Assembly (NCBI GenBank): GCA_031292235.1 | Contig: JARLHM010000044.1 | Coordinates: 1-38,069, forward strand | Length of the DNA: 38,069 nt | Source: Syntrophaceae bacterium | GTDB lineage: Bacteria > Desulfobacterota > Desulfomonilia > Desulfomonilales > Desulfomonilaceae | Direction of reading: 5' to 3' | Shown: positions 31,319 through 38,069 of the stretch, in pieces | Numbering within the stretch: the first letter of the stretch is position 1 | Layout of the letters: the number at the start of each line of letters is the position of its first letter | Notes under the pieces: generated by a model | Database searches by the model: none | The model's input: only the letters and a program-made list of their open reading frames with translations | What the model was told of the DNA's origin: nothing | Made by a program: the position numbers and the translations under genes

Positions 31319-31554
31319 TTTAAATCTCCTCCCAGCGAACATGTCTTATGTCTTAAATAATAACTATAAAGTCCTTTTGCAACCGGTAACCTTCAAAACC
31401 ACCAAGTTGCTGAGATGACGCTACTGATCGTAAAACACGATCCGAGCAATATTTAGGCGACATTTACACTTGGTCTGCAAAAGTGTAGCATGGTAACCTC
31501 GAGAGGGTGCGTCCTAATGGGGCGGCCTGCAGATAAAAAGAAAGGAAAGCAATA

Positions 31555-32850
31555 TTGATAAGTCGGTACTCACGTAAACAGATGGAAGATATCTGGAAAC
31601 CGGAAAATCGATTCCAAAAGTGGCTGGATATTGAGCTTGCAGTGTGCGAAGCGTGGACAAAACGGGGCGTAATCCCTGAATTGAGCATGAAGCTTATAAG
31701 AGAACGCGCTTCTTTCAATGTTGATCGTATAAATGAAATTGAGAAAACAACTCGCCATGACGTCATAGCATTTACAACGTCGGTAGCAGAATTTGTGGGT
31801 GAAGAATCACGATTCATACACCGTGGCCTTACATCATACGATGTGGTTGATACAGCCCTGTCTTTACTTATGAAGCAGGCTGGCTCACTAATAAGGGTAG
31901 GCCTTGTGGAACTCATGGATGCCCTGAAGGAACGCGCGTTTGAAACCAAAAGGGTGGCGGTAGTGGGTAGGTCACACGGAATCCACGCGGAGCCAACTAC
32001 TTTTGGACTCAAGCTTGCTATCTTCTATTCGGAAATGTCCAGGAATTTGAAACGCTGGGACGCTGCGCTGGAAACGATATCGGTTGGGAAAATTTCCGGG
32101 GCTGTAGGTACTTACGCCCATTTGGACCCGGAAATGGAGGCTGAAATCCTGGGGAATTTAGGTCTAAAACCTACCCCGGCTTCTAATCAGGTAATTCAGA
32201 GAGACCGGCACGCCGAATATTTTAGCGTCCTGGCCTTGGTAGCGTCGAGCATTGAGAAGATAGCAACTGAAATCAGGCATTTGCAGCGGTCAGAAGTCAG
32301 TGAAGTCGAAGAATTCTTCCACCCTGGTCAAAAGGGATCTTCTGCGATGCCTCACAAGAGGAACCCAGTGCTGACCGAGAATCTGTGTGGTTTGGCGAGA
32401 GTTGTTCGAGGATATTCACTATCGGCAATGGAGAATATTCCTTTATGGCATGAGAGAGATATTTCACATTCCTCCGTGGAGCGGATAATTGGCCCAGACG
32501 CTACAATTATTGTGGATTTCATGCTTGCGAGGATGACCACGGTCATAAAAAACATGCGAATTTTTGAGGACCATATGGCCCGTAACCTTGATTCCAGCAG
32601 GGGGCTCATATTTTCTGAATCCATTCTGATAAAACTCGTGGACAAGGGACTCACCAGGGAACGCGCTTATTTTCTGACACAGAGAAACGCGATGAAGGCG
32701 TGGGAGAATGGATTAAACTTCAAAGACACTCTATTAGCTGATCCGGAACTGTCAGAAATACTCACAAAGGATGAAATCGAGTCGGCATTTGACATGGATC
32801 ATGCTCTCAGGTGGGTGGACGCGACATTTAATCGCGTATTTAATTCATAA
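31555..32850 (+). CDS. purB: adenylosuccinate lyase (TTG start)
   Basis: Fumarase/lyase superfamily signature GSSAMPHKRNPVLTENLCGLARVV; TSYDVVDTALSL; GRSHGIHAEPTTFGLKL. Confidence 0.96.
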   Translation: MISRYSRKQMEDIWKPENRFQKWLDIELAVCEAWTKRGVIPELSMKLIRERASFNVDRINEIEKTTRHDVIAFTTSVAEFVGEESRFIHRGLTSYDVVDTALSLLMKQAGSLIRVGLVELMDALKERAFETKRVAVVGRSHGIHAEPTTFGLKLAIFYSEMSRNLKRWDAALETISVGKISGAVGTYAHLDPEMEAEILGNLGLKPTPASNQVIQRDRHAEYFSVLALVASSIEKIATEIRHLQRSEVSEVEEFFHPGQKGSSAMPHKRNPVLTENLCGLARVVRGYSLSAMENIPLWHERDISHSSVERIIGPDATIIVDFMLARMTTVIKNMRIFEDHMARNLDSSRGLIFSESILIKLVDKGLTRERAYFLTQRNAMKAWENGLNFKDTLLADPELSEILTKDEIESAFDMDHALRWVDATFNRVFNS

Positions 32851-33008
32851 AATATCAAAAGAATCTTGACAGGTTCTTTAAAATGTATCATGCCAGTTCT
32901 AGTTTTAAGAGAGTCAAATCAGATGACTTTCTTGAAACACGTATAAAAAGCTTTAACAAAAGCTGACCATATTGCTATAATTATAAGCAATTCAGGGCAA
33001 GAGGGAAA

Positions 33009-34157
33009 ATGACTAAATTATCCTTAAGTTTATTGAGTCCTTTCAAGGAGACACTAGCCATGACAAAGATCGCAATTCTATGGTCCGGGTTCCTGGAAAG
33101 AATAAGGGGGTCCAAAACCAATCGTAATAGTGGAAAACCTTATAAGGATATGCCCGTTATTCCCTCTCACAAGGCTGTGAATAATCCCGGGTTCTCCGTC
33201 GTGCTGATCAATGAGCGGCGAGGACCTAGACAATTCAATCTCACAGGAAAGAGGTTTCGCTTAGGGCTTGTAGGGTCAGTGATAATTGTATGTTTGTCGG
33301 TCTTTGGGGTCTATTCGGTATTTAGGGGGCTTGTGGGACACACATCCATTATGGCCGGTGGCTACAAAAAAGGCGTAGCTGATATTGCCTCTGTGCAATC
33401 AAAGACCCAGGACCAGGAAACCTCATTCTCGGGGCCGTCGAAGGACTATTCAGGCTCGGCCGGGTCAGGAGGGCAGCGCTCCGGTTCGACATATCAGGAA
33501 GCCGAAGCTGATCATTCGACGAAATTACTACAGTCCTCGGAAAAACTTGAAGGAGACCTGTCCGCCGGTTTACGTCAACCTCAAGAGAGTACTCAGGAAA
33601 ACCAGACGTCAAACGTGACAGCCGCTTTAGACCACAACGGGACCGGGAACCCTGAGTCCTCGGCAAGATCCCAAACCGTAGCGCCTCAGCATGACCAACC
33701 TGCAGGTCCGATCGTAAATTTCAATGCGCAGGATGTCACAGTAAAACCCACCGGAGCGAAGTCCGGAACATTGAGTTTTCGTCTTATAAAGGACCATTCC
33801 GATGTACTTTTTTCGGGCTATCTCTTTGTTTTTGTGGAAATGAAGGATAAACGCGGTGAAACCAAGATCTATGTTTATCCTGACAAGACAAGGCTTGGCG
33901 AGGGTGATCTGCCTTCCAATTTTAAACAAGGCGAGAATATTTCGTTCAAGTATAATTCCAGAGTTGAGTTGCCTTACGGGGATATAAGATCTGGGGCCGG
34001 TTTAGCTAGAGTTTCTATCCTCCTTTACGGTGATGATGGAAAGATCGTTTTTCAGCGTGGCTTCGAGAAAAAAGAGCTTCTGGTGTCAGGGCCTTCAGGG
34101 CCGCAGCGAATGGAAGGGGCAAAATCCAAACCCACTGAAAAAAGAAGGGCGTTATAG
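33009..34157 (+). CDS. single-pass membrane protein with low-complexity linker and a conserved-looking C-terminal domain, function unknown
   Basis: TM LGLVGSVIIVCLSVFGVYSVF; Ser/Gln/Gly-rich linker; C-terminus LSFRLIKDHSDVLFSGYLFVFVEMKDKRGETKIYVYPD; start could be 33009 or 33060. Confidence 0.7.
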   Translation: MTKLSLSLLSPFKETLAMTKIAILWSGFLERIRGSKTNRNSGKPYKDMPVIPSHKAVNNPGFSVVLINERRGPRQFNLTGKRFRLGLVGSVIIVCLSVFGVYSVFRGLVGHTSIMAGGYKKGVADIASVQSKTQDQETSFSGPSKDYSGSAGSGGQRSGSTYQEAEADHSTKLLQSSEKLEGDLSAGLRQPQESTQENQTSNVTAALDHNGTGNPESSARSQTVAPQHDQPAGPIVNFNAQDVTVKPTGAKSGTLSFRLIKDHSDVLFSGYLFVFVEMKDKRGETKIYVYPDKTRLGEGDLPSNFKQGENISFKYNSRVELPYGDIRSGAGLARVSILLYGDDGKIVFQRGFEKKELLVSGPSGPQRMEGAKSKPTEKRRAL

Positions 34158-34460
34158 ATTAGTGTTAAACCGAATTTTGGCAGATAAGGCTTACCCGTCT
34201 TCCAAGATTTTCCTGAGGGACGCTTTTGCGAGCAAACGAGTGGAATCCAGGGTGGTAACGGACAATCTTTCGGGTCCACAATTAATGGAATCTCCGTACA
34301 GCCCAATACTGCCGCGTCGCATCGGGAACCTTACCAAGGATACGAGATTAGGGAATGTTCACGATAACAGAAAAAACGTAAACCGAGTCCATACTTGGGC
34401 CCAGTTTACCGGGTAATAAACATCGGTTCGCGCCGAGTAGTGGCGTGATGATGTCGACTG

Positions 34461-35336
34461 TCATTTTAAAACAACATCTAACCAATCATTGACATATTGC
34501 GCTACTTCTTCCCATGCCGGCTCTGCAAGGACCCAATGGGTGTGGTTCGGAAATTCCTTGTAATGGCGAGGCGCATCCGGTGTCGGGACAGCTTTAAATT
34601 TAGCAGCCACTTTTCTCACACTGGAGGCTGGTGTGATGCGGTCCAGTGATCCGGACACCACCAATACAGGACAATTAACCTTTGATGGATCGATCCAGGC
34701 AGCCTTACGCCGGAACAGATCAAGGAACCAGAACCCGATTTCCCATGCCGCCCTGCCGGATTCGTAGACAAATTTGTCGTAAGCCTGTCTCTGTTCATCT
34801 GGAGAGAGCAAAGCCATCATCGAATAGACGGCTTCACCAAACGTAGGCATGTAAGGTTTGCTCCCGAACCGGCTTCTCAATGGAAATGTTTTCCTGACGC
34901 CCCATCGGATTTTACCTGAAGAATCAACGGCCCCCCAGTTTAGCATCGCGCTCCAAAAAGATTTGGTAACGGACCATTCCAGAACTGTGGTATTCGGAGC
35001 GCAAGGAGCTGGGGTTAGAAGGACCGCTGCTTTTGGGAGCCCTCGACTTGCCAGGATTTGGGCCAGCAGGCCTCCCATAGAATGCCCCATTATTATGGGC
35101 GGGGCCGTTAGCCCGTGACTTTTAAGATCACGGATTTCATTTTCAAGGTCTTCAGCGTAATCCAGAAGGCTTGTCGTTCCAAGCCTGGGGTCAGGCTCTG
35201 AGTGAGGATTGATGTCGTGAAATCTCAGTGTGGGAGTAACGCAGCGATAGCCCCTGGCTTCGAAGAAACCCTTGTAATTTTCCCAATGCCACGGACCTCC
35301 CCACATGCCGTGAATCATCATGATTGTTTCAGCCAT
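34461..35336 (-). CDS. alpha/beta hydrolase
   Basis: MMIHGMWGGPWHWENYKGFFEARGY, GHSMGGLLAQILA nucleophile elbow, SGSLDRITP, His near HTHWVLAEP. Confidence 0.9.
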   Translation of the reverse strand: MAETIMMIHGMWGGPWHWENYKGFFEARGYRCVTPTLRFHDINPHSEPDPRLGTTSLLDYAEDLENEIRDLKSHGLTAPPIIMGHSMGGLLAQILASRGLPKAAVLLTPAPCAPNTTVLEWSVTKSFWSAMLNWGAVDSSGKIRWGVRKTFPLRSRFGSKPYMPTFGEAVYSMMALLSPDEQRQAYDKFVYESGRAAWEIGFWFLDLFRRKAAWIDPSKVNCPVLVVSGSLDRITPASSVRKVAAKFKAVPTPDAPRHYKEFPNHTHWVLAEPAWEEVAQYVNDWLDVVLK

Positions 35337-35653
35337 TTGTTTTCTCCTTTTTTGAGTTCGAGAGTCGGTGATGGTGGCGTCTGACAGTATTTGTGCGGAA
35401 CTAAATCGTTATGGTATTGATGTTACCAAATTTTTTACTGACTGAAACAATGGTTTTTATTATATTGTTGACCTCCAGGATTAAGATGACAAAATAGTCG
35501 CTATCAAGTAAGACGCTTGTGGCTTCAAAAAGGTTACTCTTAAGTCCTGATAATATTCTCCGTTCATTTTTCCATCAAGTATTTATTGCAGTGAATACGA
35601 CTTTGCTGTCTGAAAAGCGGGTCAACCTAAACAACCGAGAGAGGAAAAGCAGG

Positions 35654-36718
35654 ATGAAGCGAAAAATTATCACATGGCCACTTTTCGTTGTAATGACGGC
35701 CCTGGTCGCGGCTCTTTCCATGGCGCCGCAGGTGGACGCATGTACCCGCGCTGTGTACCTTGGCCCGGAAGGCACGATCATAACTGGCCGCTCAATGGAT
35801 TGGGAGGAAAACACTGGAACGGACCTCTGGGCGTTTCCGGCTGGCATGAAACGCGATGGAGCGTCCGGTGCTACCTCGATCAAGTGGGTGTCAAAGTATG
35901 GCAGTGTGGTTTGTTCTTTCTATAATGCCAGCACCGTCGATGGCATGAACGAAAAGGGGCTTGTCGCAAACGTTCTTTATCTCGACGAATCTGAATACGG
36001 CAAGCCGGATGGCAAGCGTCCGACAATCTCGATTGCCGCATGGGCGCAGTATGTTCTCGACAACTATGCTACCGTCGCTGAGACTGTAAAAGCCTTGCGC
36101 GAGGACCCGTTCGTAGTGATTGCGCCTACGCTTCCCAATGGTAGTCCTGCGAAGGGGCATCTAGCGATTTCGGATCCAACAGGTGACTCGGCCATCTTCG
36201 AATACATCAGTGGAAAGCTGTTCATTCATCACGCTAGAAACTATCAGGTGATGACCAACTCCCCGGTGTTTGACAAGCAATTGGCCCTAAACGAGTATTG
36301 GCAGGAGATCGGCGGTGAGACCTTTTTGCCGGGTACCAGCCGTGCATCGGACCGCTTCGCTCGAGCGTCGTTTTACATTAACGCTATCCCTAAGACCACC
36401 GACATGCTCCAGGCTGTGGCTAGTGTCTTTGGAGTGATTCGTGGTGTTTCAGTGCCGCTGGGTATTACCACACCGGGTCAGCCAAACATTGCCTCGACGT
36501 ACTGGCGCACGTTCTCGGACCACAAAAACAAGGTCTACTATTTTGATTCTGCGACCAGCCCTACAGTGTTTTGGGTACCGTTGGGGGAGTTGGACCTAAA
36601 GGAAGGCGCTCCAGTCAAGAAGCTCACATTGGTTGGTGGCAAAACTTATTCCGGGAGCGCGGCAAGCAAGTTCGAACCAGCGCAGCCATTCGTATTTTTG
36701 CAAGGAACGGTGAAATAA
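35654..36718 (+). CDS. secreted choloylglycine hydrolase/penicillin V acylase-family Ntn hydrolase
   Basis: Signal peptide MKRKIITWPLFVVMTALVAALSMAPQVDA followed by CTRAVYLGPEGTIITGRSMDWEENTGTDLWAFP (N-terminal Cys nucleophile); internal ATG at 35654. Confidence 0.9.
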   Translation: MKRKIITWPLFVVMTALVAALSMAPQVDACTRAVYLGPEGTIITGRSMDWEENTGTDLWAFPAGMKRDGASGATSIKWVSKYGSVVCSFYNASTVDGMNEKGLVANVLYLDESEYGKPDGKRPTISIAAWAQYVLDNYATVAETVKALREDPFVVIAPTLPNGSPAKGHLAISDPTGDSAIFEYISGKLFIHHARNYQVMTNSPVFDKQLALNEYWQEIGGETFLPGTSRASDRFARASFYINAIPKTTDMLQAVASVFGVIRGVSVPLGITTPGQPNIASTYWRTFSDHKNKVYYFDSATSPTVFWVPLGELDLKEGAPVKKLTLVGGKTYSGSAASKFEPAQPFVFLQGTVK

Positions 36719-36740
36719 ATTCTGATCAAGGAGAGGAAAA

Positions 36741-37250
36741 ATGGAATACAAACATGTAAATGGCCAGGCCTATTGCCGTTATGCCGCAACTCCGCCGATC
36801 ATAAACTCCCCACTAGCGGATCAATATGGGATCGAAGTGTTTTCACCCGTGAGCGTCGAAGAGGGTCGATACGTCAAACTAAGGGTTGTTTTGCAAGACC
36901 GGCCAGGCAGGATAACCTGTCACGCCCGGATTGACTATGCGAAGAGGGTTGAATCCGGAAACCAATACAGAGTGGGGTTCAGTCATCTTTCCTTGACTGA
37001 TGAGGAATTTCGGTTGCTTCTCCAGAGTTTTGTGGATGAGTCGGAGCGGGTCTTGGAGTTGACGGAGAGTGTCAGAGACAAAGGAGCGGAAGCGCCGTCA
37101 GTCACAGGAATGGAAGGTCTCGAGAAGATCACCAGGATAAAGGCTGTCACTCTCTCTGTCAGTCTTATTGAAGAGATTGACATGAAAAGAGGAGATGAGT
37201 CTTTCTCTGATTTTGTGGCAAAAGCCGTTAGAGATTACGTCAAGCGCTGA
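36741..37250 (+). CDS. PilZ-like domain protein with C-terminal ribbon-helix-helix-like segment
   Basis: GRITCHARIDYAKRVESGNQYRVGFSHLSLTDEEFRLLL resembles the C-terminal half of PilZ; ITRIKAVTLSVSLIEEIDMKRGDESFSDFVAKAVRDYVKR resembles RHH. Confidence 0.6.
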   Translation: MEYKHVNGQAYCRYAATPPIINSPLADQYGIEVFSPVSVEEGRYVKLRVVLQDRPGRITCHARIDYAKRVESGNQYRVGFSHLSLTDEEFRLLLQSFVDESERVLELTESVRDKGAEAPSVTGMEGLEKITRIKAVTLSVSLIEEIDMKRGDESFSDFVAKAVRDYVKR

Positions 37251-37329
37251 AATACATCCCAAGATTTTTATTCCCATAAAGGTTGCTGCAGACGGTTCGG
37301 ATCGCTTGAAACGTTCCAGCCTTTCATGG

Positions 37330-37480
37330 TCAGCCTACGCCATCTGTGATCCCCTGACGCAGTGTGGACTGGACCTGTATGTGAAGGAGGGGAAAGTTAT
37401 CAAGGTAGACGGGAGCAAGGAACAAAAATAAAGCATTTCGGCTCACTCAGAAGTGGGGGGGAGAAAACTTCCGAGGTCCG
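37330..37480 (+). pseudogene. relic N-terminus of a molybdopterin oxidoreductase
   Basis: ICDPLTQCGLDLYVKEGKVIKVDGSKEQK* matches the FeS N-terminal pattern of the family; HFGSLRSGG follows in another frame; no room for a full gene before the ADH. Confidence 0.55.
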
Positions 37481-37625
37481 AAACGCTTGCCGTTACTATC
37501 GCATTTTTCTAAATATGATGTCAACTTCAAACCAGCCTAACGCTAGAAGTGTAGTCTTTTCTTTCAACTGTTGGTATCTTTGAACCACGCTTGCGCAATA
37601 GCCTTTATCAAATGGAGGAAGTGAC

Positions 37626-38069
37626 ATGAAAGCTCTCGCTTTTAATGTCAATACGGCAAAATTCATAGCGGCAAAAAGCCTTGGAGCTGTGTTCGGCGAT
37701 CGAGTATTTTACAAAGGTCCCTTGCGGACCGTCCGGTTGACGGAAATACCGGAACCTAAAATCAGGGGGCCTGAGTGGGTAAAGATAAAAATCTTGGCGT
37801 GCGGATTCTGCGGAAGCGATCTTAACCTTATCCGGCTGCATGACTCTCCCACAGCCAGTCCATTTACTTCATTCCCCTGCGTCATTGGACACGAAATAGT
37901 GGGCGAGATCCTGGAAACAGGGAAAAATGTTGAATTATTCAAACCTGGCGACCGGGTGGTCATCAATCCGACACTTTCATGCGAAGCCCGCGGTATTTCA
38001 TCCCCTTGTCAGAGCTGCATGGCTGGTAGGCCCGCAAATTGTGACAATTTTGCTCAGGGGGACCTGCCC
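37626..38069 (+). CDS. zinc-dependent (MDR) alcohol dehydrogenase, N-terminal part, truncated by window end
   Basis: LACGFCGSDLNL, GHEIVGEILETGKNVELFKPGDRVVINP, structural-zinc Cys cluster C-EARGISSPCQSCMAGRPANC; GGAGG ribosome-binding site. Confidence 0.9.
   Translation, partial: MKALAFNVNTAKFIAAKSLGAVFGDRVFYKGPLRTVRLTEIPEPKIRGPEWVKIKILACGFCGSDLNLIRLHDSPTASPFTSFPCVIGHEIVGEILETGKNVELFKPGDRVVINPTLSCEARGISSPCQSCMAGRPANCDNFAQGDLP

Noticed and set aside
31343-31554. possible riboswitch upstream of purB
   Set aside because: Only a short ACACTT...AAGTGT hairpin seen; no recognizable purine, ZTP or other riboswitch consensus.

Overview
The window looks like a chromosomal segment from a sulfate-reducing or syntrophic deltaproteobacterium-type organism. 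This is inferred from aprBA-qmoABC, cytochrome c3 and MCE genes; no database search was run. Confident content: partial MBL-fold hydrolase, NRDE/TANGO2 protein, dnaJ, hydrogenase maturation protease, tetraheme cytochrome c3, a multiheme cytochrome c/cytochrome b fusion, an mlaEFD-type lipid transporter operon (minus strand) ending in an aromatic 'WPLF' repeat protein, dnaE, a type IIA topoisomerase pair, aprBA-qmoABC, purB, an alpha/beta hydrolase, a secreted penicillin-V-acylase-like Ntn hydrolase, a PilZ-like/RHH protein and a partial Zn-alcohol dehydrogenase. No tRNA, rRNA, CRISPR array or intact mobile element was recognised. The most striking observation is on the minus strand. A signal-peptide HEAT-repeat gene, coupled to a YkgJ-family gene by an ATGA overlap, is interrupted by exactly one in-frame TGA (21228..21226). 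A compact hairpin with a GU-containing loop follows about 20 nt downstream. This is either a nonsense mutation/sequencing error or a candidate unannotated selenocysteine codon. Other items worth a second look: the c/b cytochrome fusion beside cytochrome c3, the WPLF repeat protein, tandem hairpins between aprA and qmoA, a decayed DUF433/PIN-like toxin-antitoxin pair beside a gene-poor stretch, a relic molybdopterin-oxidoreductase N-terminus, and an unusual PilZ-like/ribbon-helix-helix fusion.
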